From the NCBI GenBank assembly GCA_052161625.1, contig CP197412.1: DNA of 64,000 nt. The stretch is one strand, 5' to 3'. Under the pieces are notes generated by a model. It was given only the letters and a program-made list of their open reading frames with translations, searched no databases and had not been told where the DNA came from. Each line of letters starts with the position of its first letter. The first letter of the stretch is position 1. Source of the stretch: JBKCUI01 sp052161625 (GTDB taxonomy: Bacteria; Planctomycetota; Planctomycetia; Pirellulales; Pirellulaceae). This document shows positions 46,655 to 54,219 of the stretch, one piece after another. The translations under genes were made by a program, and so were the position numbers.

Positions 46655-47640
46655 CACCAATAAGAACTAAACCAACTCATTAAGTGGATCCGCCGATGCG
46701 CGGGCAGGGGATGACCGAAGTTGGTTTTCCCTGCATTTTCTCTATGGTTTTTTTGTGGGGGTAATTCCCCCGAGTCTATCGCTCGAGGGGCCGCAAGATG
46801 GCGGCCAAAGAGCCGCTTGCGAGCAGGATGATGCCTTCGCCTTTCGCTCGATCGCATAGGTCTTTTAGTCCCGGTAGGGACGGCAGAGAATAGCCCAGCC
46901 TTTCAAGGCTGGGTATGGGGATGATCATCGCGTCAGTCCCGTTAGGGACGAAAGAAAACGCGGCGAAGTAGATGTGATAAGCATTAGAATGCACCGAAGC
47001 TTGAGGCACATCACCGGATCGGTTTACTACCCGTCCAGTGCATCGAACCAAGCTTATGACATTGCACATTCTCCCCCTCATCCCCAGCCCTTCTCCCCCG
47101 CAAAGCCGGGGGCGAAGGGGGCCAGAATTATCGAGGATGCAATCCTCGGTTCGCAATCGCTGCAAGCGGCGTTGGGATTGGTTACAATAGCCGCTATGCA
47201 CCCCCAATACGCCATTCTTGAAACATCTCCAGAGCTCCGCTCCGCGCGCCCCCGCACAGGAGAGCCAAATGCAACCTTCGGTTGCACCGAAGCGACTACT
47301 CCTGCTTGGCAGTGCTTCCATTTGCTTTCCATCCACGCCAGCGTTGGTCCGTCCCCTGATGAAGCCACCACTGCGACTTGGCGCTACCAAAGCAACCAGC
47401 AGTACAGCATCACGGCAGTAACCACTTCTTCAGGCTCCGTAGCGGAGCGTTACGCCTACACGGCGTATGGCCAACCAACCATCCTCGATGCTTCAGGGTC
47501 GGTCCTCTCGAGTTCTGCGATTAATAATCGCTATACCTACACGGGACGTGAATGGGATGGGACGCTTGGCCTGTATCACTTCAGGACTAGGTGGATGAGC
47601 GGGCTCGCCGGTAGGTTCATGGGGAGGGATCCAATCGGGT
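46655..47640 (+). repeat. RHS-array repeat copy 2 (leader plus RHS core)
   Basis: The second copy of the block at 44373-45361. Hairpins recur at 46868-46881, 46894-46913, 46936-46949 (a GTTAGGGAC variant) and 47088-47119. Long runs such as 46741-46920 are identical between copies. The leader and core diverge differently: core changes are mostly synonymous. Confidence 0.93.
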
Positions 47641-48116
47641 TTGAGGGGAGTGAATGGGGACTCTATGAACTGTTTTCTAGTGAGCCACTCATTTCGAAAG
47701 ATCCAAGCGGTCTTCGAAATTGTAACGCCGACTGGAGAGCATGCAGAAGAGAAGCTGATGCAGCCTATCGGGACTGCGTAAGACGTGGCGGTAGAGCATG
47801 CGAAGCATGGAGGTCATTTGACTATCACAAATGCACCGCCGCTTACCACGCTTGTATGGATCCTCCGAAATCGGGAAATAACTTGATTAAAAGAGTTTGT
47901 GGCAAGGTGTTCGGCAAAATCAATCTTGTTCAGTGCGAATCAGATTGCGTCGTATCGTATCAGGCATGTCTCGAGAGTAGTATCCGGGAATATGAAGGTT
48001 GCCTATCTAATCCATATTATCCACAATGGCTATGCGATAGGATTTTTAATCTAAACATAACCGCCTTCCCTGCGGATTATGCAGCTTGTGGCCTTCGTTG
48101 CTTAACCCCTTTTTGA
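47196..48116 (+). CDS. RHS cassette 3: 5'-truncated RHS core with short Cys-rich tail
   Basis: The frame is open from 46974; ATG 47196 corresponds to ATG 44917 of cassette 2. The real RHS core begins at about 47391 and runs to GRFMGRDPIGF and the hinge DPSG (47700-47711). The tail of about 135 residues is Cys-rich with regularly spaced Cys (NCNADWRACRREADAAYRDC, then RACEAW, HKC, YHACM) and later CESDCVVSYQACLESS and CGLRCLTPF. The spacing suggests helical hairpins closed by disulfides or a metal site. No catalytic motif is seen. As in cassette 2, no proper translation start is obvious. Confidence 0.68.
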   Translation: MHPQYAILETSPELRSARPRTGEPNATFGCTEATTPAWQCFHLLSIHASVGPSPDEATTATWRYQSNQQYSITAVTTSSGSVAERYAYTAYGQPTILDASGSVLSSSAINNRYTYTGREWDGTLGLYHFRTRWMSGLAGRFMGRDPIGFEGSEWGLYELFSSEPLISKDPSGLRNCNADWRACRREADAAYRDCVRRGGRACEAWRSFDYHKCTAAYHACMDPPKSGNNLIKRVCGKVFGKINLVQCESDCVVSYQACLESSIREYEGCLSNPYYPQWLCDRIFNLNITAFPADYAACGLRCLTPF

Positions 48117-48121
48117 AACAC

Positions 48122-48478
48122 ATGAAAAACAATCGAGACTCTTTTCCTCCCGACGAAACTGCAAATTTTCCTACGCTCCTTGAGAGATTAATGCAACTAA
48201 ATCCATCTGACACCTTCGGACAGCATCTCGTTGTTGTCGAAGTAATGGCAAAGTGCGGTTTGTGTTCTGAATCAGAGTATACGGATTTTATCAATATGCT
48301 TGAAAACGCCAATTTGCGTGATGAGCAAAGCAAATACTTGAAGATAATAGCGGGGATTGGGCGGTGTTCGGTTTATGGCCCGTCAGAATTGCACCGTAGC
48401 TTTGTCGACCAACTACGAAAACTCTCACCGAGTGATGAGATTTTGTCGTACTCAATTTGCGACGCCCCTTTTGAATGA
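48122..48478 (+). CDS. Candidate immunity/partner gene 3 (small soluble protein)
   Basis: A protein of 118 residues from ATG 48122, 5 nt after the stop of cassette 3. No signal peptide or membrane helix. It is helical and acidic (TLLERLMQLNPSDTFGQHLV, YTDFINMLENANLRDEQSKY). Unlike the small genes after cassettes 1 and 2 it should be cytoplasmic. It is AT-richer than flanking genes. Partner or immunity role is inferred from position only; family not recognised. Confidence 0.6.
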   Translation: MKNNRDSFPPDETANFPTLLERLMQLNPSDTFGQHLVVVEVMAKCGLCSESEYTDFINMLENANLRDEQSKYLKIIAGIGRCSVYGPSELHRSFVDQLRKLSPSDEILSYSICDAPFE

Positions 48479-48553
48479 GGAAGCTGTATCCACTTAACGA
48501 GTACCTGTCTTACCTCCCTATCAAGTGGAATTCTCACTGATTAGGCGTTACTC

Positions 48554-49136
48554 GTTCACCAATAAGAACTAAACCAACTCATTAAACGGGTCCGCCGATG
48601 CGGGGGCACGGGGATGACCGAAGTTGGTTTTCCCTGCGTTTTCTCTATGGTTTTTTTGTGGGGGTAATTCCCCCGAGTCTATCGCTCGAGGGGCCGCAAG
48701 ATGGCGGCCAAAGAGCCGCTTGCGAGCAAGATGATGCACCGAGTGCATGGAGCTAGCTTCTTGTAACAGCAAGTGAAGATCCGTGCGTAGACTCCACCTT
48801 CGGTGGTGCGTGTACGCCTGCGGCTGACTGTTAAACGAATTGTTGACGAGCAGGTGGGAATGGACCGACTGTGGCCCCTCTTCGTTTAACAGTCAGCCGA
48901 TAGGCGTACACGTCTGAATGCGCAAGCAGCTCCATGAATCGGATATTTCGATCGGATCAACGAACCGAGTGAAGTAGGTGCCTTCCCCTTTTGCTCGATC
49001 GCATTGCGTTCGTAGTCCCGGTAGGGACGAAAGAAAACGCGGCGAAAGAGATGTGATCTCTGTGGGTTTGCACCCAATCTTGAAGTACGAGACTGGATTG
49101 GGTTAGTACCTGTTTCCGAATAGTGAACCAAGCCAC
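48554..49136 (+). repeat. RHS-array repeat copy 3, interrupted and lacking a core
   Basis: It matches the leader of copies 1 and 2 from TTCACCAATAAGAACTAAAC through GAGCCGCTTGCGAGCAA. A 243-bp insertion interrupts it, and it resumes at CCTTCCCCTTTTGCTCGATC with one GTCCCGGTAGGGAC hairpin (49015-49028). The CCCAGCC hairpin and the first GTCCC hairpin are missing. It ends at GAACCAAGCC without reaching an RHS core. Confidence 0.85.
48737..48979. mobile_element. MITE-like palindromic insertion in repeat copy 3
   Basis: About 243 bp absent from copies 1 and 2. The centre is an inverted repeat of about 31 bp per arm: 48809-48839 (CGTGTACGCCTGCGGCTGAC...) against 48881-48912, differing by one small indel and mismatch, with a 41-bp spacer. 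Outer arms CATGGAGCT (48746-48754) and AGCTCCATG (48928-48936) extend the symmetry. It encodes no protein. Confidence 0.6.
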
Positions 49137-49191
49137 GAGGATGGGCCGGTCACGCCCTAGTGAGAATCGGCTGATTGGAGGAACGGTCAGG

Positions 49192-49265
49192 AACATGGAT
49201 GGACATGATGCACAGGATCTTCAGAAAACAAAGGTGTTATCCTGTCCATCCTGTTGATCCATGTT
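49192..49265. repeat. 27-bp imperfect inverted repeat
   Basis: Arms 49192-49218 (AACATGGATGGACATGATGC...) and 49239-49265 (...GTTGATCCATGTT) pair at about 23 of 27 positions around a 20-nt spacer. The phrase 'cctgtccatcctgttgatccatgtt' looks like a dispersed intergenic repeat. It has no coding content. Confidence 0.65.
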
Positions 49266-49461
49266 GGGTTACTACATGAGTCGCTGCACAAACCTCGGTT
49301 TTAAGTCGCCTATCTCCTTTTCGCAGCAACCAAGTTCTGCCCTTATTCTCCACCTGGATGCGAGAGGCGAAAATATTTAGACGACCCAAGAAATGCTTCC
49401 ATAACATCTTGCAGCAGCATTCCTCGGTCAAAGCGATCATTCCGAGGATGAGCCGGTCACA

Positions 49462-49660
49462 CCCGCACGAGACTGGATTAGGTTAGTACCTGTTTCCGAA
49501 TAATGAACCAAGCTTATGACATTGCACATTCTCCCCCTCAACCCCAGCCCTTTTCCCCTAAGCCGGGGGCGAAGGGGGCCAGAATGATCGCCTGCGACGC
49601 ATTCGACCATGATGGAGGGCGCAAACCTGCAGCGGCTTCGTCGTCGCTCGCTTGGTGACC
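49462..49660 (+). repeat. RHS-array repeat copy 4, partial
   Basis: It carries 'gagactggattaggttagtacc', the GAACCAAGCTTATGACATTG segment and a degenerate version of the CCCTT/AAGGG hairpin (49548-49578). The downstream 'ctgcgacgcattcg' and 'gcggcttcgtcgtcgctcgct' match the solo copy at 15.9 kb rather than copies 1 and 2. Confidence 0.8.
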
Positions 49661-49701
49661 CTCGTTTCTTGGTACAAGTCACAGACGATGCTTCCGAGTC
49701 A

Positions 49702-51402
49702 TTAAGGCCGGCTCAGTGGAGAGCGTGGCGCGTATTCGCGAAGGTCGACAAATCCATCTTGATTGACGTCTCGTTGACTAAACCAACGCAACGCCTCCTC
49801 TGGATTTCGATTCACGCGAAACTCACTGGGAGAGAGTTTGCCATCTGCGTCCCGGTCCAATTCGTGAAAACGCTTAACACGCGCTGGATCGGCCTCCGAT
49901 CCGCCTTGCGTCCGCCCGGATTGTTGCCGCGTACGCCGCGACGAATCGGAATAAGGCTCTGGTAGCGGCAAGTAATCGAAGTCAAGAATCATCTTTTCCG
50001 TCAGCGCTCGGCGGAGTTGATCTTCGAACTCGGCAAATTCGGGCTTCCCTGCGAGATTATGAAGTTCGGATGGGTCGGACTCCAAGTCATACAGTTCATA
50101 GACAGGACGCGGGACTGTGAAATAGGCATTTTTCCAATTCTCAAGCAGCGTACCTTCCTCATTCTGCTTTTTCATTGCAGTCCAGGCAGGTCCCGATGCA
50201 GAATCGACCGGGGAATAGGGTAACCACGGGGTGCAATTGTAAATGAACTTGAACCGATCGCTCCGCACCGCTCGTCCCAGATCGTATCCACTGGAAGCCA
50301 TATTCACGGAGACGGGAGCTGATCCGTGCGGGCCACGTTCTATAAACACATGCCGCCGCGGCTGATAATCAGCTCCGGTAGCAAGCGCCCAAAAACTGAC
50401 GCCCGACATCGAGTTCGGAATAGGGAGGCCAGCCGCCTCCAGCAAGGTTGGGGCAACATCCTCGCCACTGAGCAAATTCCTGGACTGCGATGCCTTCAAG
50501 ATTCCGGGGCCACACATGACAAATGGGACATTGGATCCCGGATCGTAAAGCGATCCCTTGCCATGGGGCAATGCAGCACCATTATCGCCGAGGAACACGA
50601 CAAGGGTGTTCTCCAACAATCCTCGCTCTTCCATCACGGCCAGAACCTTACCCACCGTATCGTCCAATCGATTCACTTCCGCACAGTAGTCCGCAAACTG
50701 CTCGCGCATTTCGGGGATGTCCGGCCAATGCGCCGGCAAGCTCAACTCCTTTGGGTTGGGACGCCAAGTTGGTGGGGCATTCCAAACGTGATGCGGATCG
50801 CTGAAATTCGCCCACAAAAAGAATGGTTGGTCTTCTGGGCGACCATCGAGAAACTCTTGGATGGTTCCCGGAACCGCTTCATCGCCACAGCCTTTTAGGA
50901 AATGAACTCGCTTTTCAAAGGTCCTCAAGTTGTTTTCGCGAAGGATCGAATCCGCAACATCGTTTCCTCGTCCGACCGATCCATCGAGATGATAGGACCG
51001 GCCACAAATCCCCGTGTAGTAACCGCCTTGATCTCGCAGGATTTCCGGCAAGGTGATTTGATCGGCAGGCAACGGCGAGGAGAAACGTGTCATGCGCGCC
51101 GCCACTGGCGACTTGCCCGTCATGAGCGCCGCTCGCGATGGAACGCATTGAGGACAAGCTGTAAAGAATCGATGCGATGCGAATCCTTCTTTCGCGAGGC
51201 GATCGATGTTGGGTGTCCGAATGTTTCGATCGTCGTAGCAGCTCAAGAAAGGATAGCTGTGATCATCGCTTAGGAGCAGCAAGATGTTCGGGCGCTTCAC
51301 ATCGGTCCCATCCAACGAACTTGCTATGGCACGGGATAGCGACTCGGCGTAAAGCAGAGTCGAAGTCATGATCAGGACGGCCGAAAACAGAGAGCTTCGC
51401 AT
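49702..51402 (-). CDS. Exported sulfatase with C-terminal EF-hands
   Basis: Start chosen at 51402 (MRSSLFSAVLIM), which begins a signal peptide (LFSAVLIMTSTLLYA), giving about 566 residues. The type I sulfatase core has PNILLLLSDDHSY (metal Asp pair), then ACPQCVPSRAALMTG with the C-x-P-S-R formylglycine motif, FADYCAEVNRLDDTVGKVL, and VVFLGDNGAAL (the usual late D-H/N metal residues). The C-terminus adds two EF-hand loops (LDRDADGKLSPSEF and RDVNQDGFVDLREY), as in many planctomycete sulfatases. It probably desulfates a polysaccharide in the periplasm. The isomerase gene lies 54 bp upstream on the same strand. Confidence 0.93.
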   Translation of the reverse strand: MRSSLFSAVLIMTSTLLYAESLSRAIASSLDGTDVKRPNILLLLSDDHSYPFLSCYDDRNIRTPNIDRLAKEGFASHRFFTACPQCVPSRAALMTGKSPVAARMTRFSSPLPADQITLPEILRDQGGYYTGICGRSYHLDGSVGRGNDVADSILRENNLRTFEKRVHFLKGCGDEAVPGTIQEFLDGRPEDQPFFLWANFSDPHHVWNAPPTWRPNPKELSLPAHWPDIPEMREQFADYCAEVNRLDDTVGKVLAVMEERGLLENTLVVFLGDNGAALPHGKGSLYDPGSNVPFVMCGPGILKASQSRNLLSGEDVAPTLLEAAGLPIPNSMSGVSFWALATGADYQPRRHVFIERGPHGSAPVSVNMASSGYDLGRAVRSDRFKFIYNCTPWLPYSPVDSASGPAWTAMKKQNEEGTLLENWKNAYFTVPRPVYELYDLESDPSELHNLAGKPEFAEFEDQLRRALTEKMILDFDYLPLPEPYSDSSRRTRQQSGRTQGGSEADPARVKRFHELDRDADGKLSPSEFRVNRNPEEALRWFSQRDVNQDGFVDLREYAPRSPLSRP

Positions 51403-51456
51403 GGAAAATCGTCCATTGATGGAGAGGAACCGGCAGATCGACCGAAGGTCACCCAA

Positions 51457-52464
51457 TCAAAGCGCCGCAACGGATTGTTTCATTTTCGCCAAACCGGCTT
51501 TCGCGACGACCAAGGGATCTTGTGACCAGTACGCGCGATTGAAGAGCTCCAGGGACAGGACTCCTTGGAAGCCGCTGCTGATCAGCGTTTTGAGCGCGTC
51601 GGCAATCGGAGCGATTCCGTCGCCTGGGTAAACACGATCGGCATCATTGATCGACTCTCGAGGGAGATTGGGGTAGTCGTTCATGTGCAAGACATGGACT
51701 TTGTGTCCGGCCAGGAACTTTAAATCCTCGAATCGAGATCCCCCTTTATAGAGGTGATAGATGTCAGGCAGGATACAAGCATCTGGATGTTGGGCTTGCG
51801 CTGCAACGTAAAGGACTTCGGATAAACGAGACAAGTTTTTCGAGAAGCCCCAGACTTCGAGCTGTGCCAAACAACCGACTTGCGCTCCGACCTCGAGGAG
51901 GGATCGGTATCGGTCCGCTGCTAGATCGAGATCCAGTCGATCTCCGTTGGTGGCGCCAGCTGGCGGCGCTGCAATCCGCGTCCCGCCCAAATCGAGGACC
52001 ATCTGCATTTCCCGTTTGGCTTGCTCCAACCCTTGCTTGCGTTTCGCCTCGTCGTCCACGATCCAGTTCGCGAAGGCGATCGCGCTCTCGACCCGCAGTC
52101 CAGCATTGTCGATTCGCTTTCGCAAATCCGCGATCGTCCCACCTCCTTGAACGAATTTGTCCACATCGCGGAGCCAAATCTCGATGCCGTCGTAGCCTGC
52201 AGTTTGAACGATTTCGATCTGTTTCTCGATCGGAATGATTTCGCCGTGGATGGTGCTGGTGTTGAGACAGAAGCGAAAGTTTGGCATGGTCTTGTCGATT
52301 GGATTGGATTCGGGGGCAACCGTGTGCGCGGGTGCGGTGGCAATGCTGCGGCTTGCTAAAGCCCCGGGCAATGCAGCCGCGGCAGCGAGACCGCTTGCAA
52401 AGGCTCTTCGGTGGAATTGGGAAGCTGTCGGCTCGGGCTTCCCTTTAGGATTTTTGCGACTCAT
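51457..52464 (-). CDS. Tat-exported sugar phosphate isomerase/epimerase-like protein
   Basis: A protein of 335 residues. The N-terminus has a twin-arginine signal (HRRAFASGLAAAAALPGALA). The body is a xylose-isomerase-like TIM barrel (FRFCLNTSTIHGEIIPIEKQ, AGYDGIEIWLRDVDKF, and metal-binding segments LEVWGF, DIYHLYKGGS and HVLHMNDYP). Most enzymes with this fold are cytoplasmic; exported ones are common in planctomycetes. It lies between the HTTM protein and the sulfatase, all on the minus strand, and may process sugars released by sulfatases. Confidence 0.88.
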   Translation of the reverse strand: MSRKNPKGKPEPTASQFHRRAFASGLAAAAALPGALASRSIATAPAHTVAPESNPIDKTMPNFRFCLNTSTIHGEIIPIEKQIEIVQTAGYDGIEIWLRDVDKFVQGGGTIADLRKRIDNAGLRVESAIAFANWIVDDEAKRKQGLEQAKREMQMVLDLGGTRIAAPPAGATNGDRLDLDLAADRYRSLLEVGAQVGCLAQLEVWGFSKNLSRLSEVLYVAAQAQHPDACILPDIYHLYKGGSRFEDLKFLAGHKVHVLHMNDYPNLPRESINDADRVYPGDGIAPIADALKTLISSGFQGVLSLELFNRAYWSQDPLVVAKAGLAKMKQSVAAL

Positions 52465-52506
52465 AGGAAGGATTGGTCCGAGGAGAGAATTGAGATCAAC
52501 GTGGAA

Positions 52507-53412
52507 CTAAACGTCCTGTGGGTTCGATGATAAGCACCGGCTTCCAACCCACAGCGGCAACGATACGCCTGCCAAGATGATAACGTATTGCCAGTCACCA
52601 ATCACGAGAAGCGCTGCTGTGAGAAAGAGGACGAACAACCCGAAAGCGATGACGCGAAGGGATGGGAACAGCATGCAGAATAGAAACGCAATCTGAATCT
52701 GGATGACACCATGCGTTATCCACTCGGCCACTGTCACGGTCGCCCACGATGTGGGGAGCCAGCCCTGCGCGTCGGCGAGAAGCTGTCGAACCGCTTCTCC
52801 TGTCCACCAACCTTCGTTTCCAAGCATGGTAGTGAGACTGAACAAGAACCAAAGGAAAAAGTGGACCTGCATCAATCGAAGCCCCAGCGTCGCCAGCTCC
52901 CGTTTCCATGGAGTGGAAGAGGGTTTGAGGACACTCCCCCGTTTGGCGAAGGGGAGCAATCCGGTCGACGGTAGGAGCAAGCTGTAGAGCAAAAAGGGGA
53001 GAACAAGAGAGTCGCCTCGCCCCATGAAAAGAGGTGCGCGATGATGCAACATGGCGAGCAAAACGAACGCAACCAACGCACAGACGCGAGGCGCGATGCT
53101 AGCGGCGAGGAGGCCCGACACGACTGCTCCGACCCAACTGAGGGGAACGAGCAAGTTTGGATAGGTATAGAAGATCGACCATCGGTATTCGGCCCCCGTC
53201 CCCTCGACACCTTGCCCGACCAAATAGAGGCCCGAGGCGGGATTAAGCCACCCATCCGATCCAAGCCACGCCTCGGCGAAGAGAATATGTCCGATGAATG
53301 CAAACATCGACGCGATCCCAAGTCCGATTCGAATCGTGGAGGAATGCACGTCCACGTCCTCTCGAAACCAGAAGCGATTCCAGTCGCTGAAAAGTTTCAG
53401 CCATCGATTCAT
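52507..53412 (-). CDS. HTTM-domain membrane protein
   Basis: A protein of 301 residues with about seven hydrophobic segments. The segment HHRAPLFMGRGDSLVLPFLL followed by YSLLLP is the signature of the HTTM (horizontally transferred transmembrane) domain, also found in vitamin-K-dependent gamma-carboxylase. The C-terminal soluble half of the carboxylase is absent, so carboxylase activity cannot be assumed. It overlaps the upstream gene by 4 bp. Confidence 0.82.
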   Translation of the reverse strand: MNRWLKLFSDWNRFWFREDVDVHSSTIRIGLGIASMFAFIGHILFAEAWLGSDGWLNPASGLYLVGQGVEGTGAEYRWSIFYTYPNLLVPLSWVGAVVSGLLAASIAPRVCALVAFVLLAMLHHRAPLFMGRGDSLVLPFLLYSLLLPSTGLLPFAKRGSVLKPSSTPWKRELATLGLRLMQVHFFLWFLFSLTTMLGNEGWWTGEAVRQLLADAQGWLPTSWATVTVAEWITHGVIQIQIAFLFCMLFPSLRVIAFGLFVLFLTAALLVIGDWQYVIILAGVSLPLWVGSRCLSSNPQDV

Positions 53413-54011
53413 GACTTGGGGCCTCCCGTTTCGATCACGCGTCGCATCGTACGTTGGGGTTCCAAGGCCGGGATGAATCGCAGCGGTCCCGAATCGTCTC
53501 GAATGATCGCCGCGCGATAGATCTCTTCGTAACCAACTTCGGGGTCCGAAATCCGTTCGATTCGAACCAGTTCGAACCCATTGCCTTGAATTTTCTCTGC
53601 ATGGGCCATAACGGATGCGAGGATTTGCGTAACGCTTTCGTCATCCACGGAATCGATGGTAGAGACCAATATTCCGAGCAACTGTCTTTGTTTGAGTCGA
53701 TCCCAAGTCAACGTTCGGGAATCCAGATAAATCAACGCCTTGTCTTCGTATTGAAGGATAAGGCGGCAAGGCAAATCAGCTTCGGGCGCTCGCCCCCAAT
53801 CGATCGAAATCATCTCCGTACCCAGCCCCAGACCAAACAGATAGGGGTGAAACGTTGTTAACCAACGATCTTGCGTCGCCGATCGTCTCCAGTTCGAGGA
53901 GTAAACGGTCCAAAGAAGAAGGAAGTGGAATACCACGCAGACCGAAATGAACCTCTTCCATGAAGGGGACAATGCGGTGCGGTCAGGAGGGTTCGGATCT
54001 AGGTCACGCAC
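53409..54011 (-). CDS. Single-TM partner of the HTTM protein
   Basis: A protein of 200 residues with one membrane helix near the N-terminus (FISVCVVFHFLLLWTVYSS) and a soluble periplasmic remainder (LILQYEDKALIYLDSRTLTW). Its stop overlaps the start of the HTTM gene (4 bp), which implies joint translation and probably a complex. This HTTM-plus-small-partner arrangement recurs in planctomycetes as far as I recall; the function is unknown. Confidence 0.7.
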   Translation of the reverse strand: MRDLDPNPPDRTALSPSWKRFISVCVVFHFLLLWTVYSSNWRRSATQDRWLTTFHPYLFGLGLGTEMISIDWGRAPEADLPCRLILQYEDKALIYLDSRTLTWDRLKQRQLLGILVSTIDSVDDESVTQILASVMAHAEKIQGNGFELVRIERISDPEVGYEEIYRAAIIRDDSGPLRFIPALEPQRTMRRVIETGGPKS

Positions 54012-54137
54012 AAGGACAAGTTGGATTGGAGAAACGGCGGCGGGAGGTTCATCACAGAACGATCTTGGAGAGTTTAATCATCTTCCTCGATGCGGGAAGC
54101 AAGAAGTGTGAAGAACTATTTTCGAAGGCCCAAACAA

Positions 54138-54173
54138 AAAAAAGACCGGGGTGGTTGCACCTCGGTCTTTTTT
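54138..54173. terminator. Rho-independent bidirectional terminator
   Basis: AAAAAAGACCG and CGGTCTTTTTT form an 11-bp stem, extended by GGTG/CACC inside. Each strand ends in a T-run. It lies about 50 bp beyond the stop of the Cys-rich protein gene (minus strand), which it should terminate. Confidence 0.9.
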
Positions 54174-54219
54174 GATTGGGTTGGTGGTAACTGGAAGAAC
54201 CAGTACCGAGCAAACGACA

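Larger units (their letters stand above)
48479..49701. other. 1.2-kb repeat graveyard after the RHS array, no gene
   Basis: It contains partial leader copies (48554-48736, resuming 48980-49136, and 49462-49660), a palindromic insertion (48737-48979) and an inverted repeat (49192-49265). A direct repeat, CGAGGATGGGCCGGTCACGCC at about 49137 and a variant at 49443, flanks about 300 bp. No frame in it encodes a recognisable protein. Confidence 0.7.

Noticed and set aside
44373..49660. CRISPR array
   Set aside because: Repeats are long, few, irregular and partly coding; there are no short direct repeats with unique spacers and no cas genes.
42339..49701. Prophage or integrative element
   Set aside because: No integrase, phage structural gene or flanking att-like duplication; tRNA-Arg is 26 kb away.
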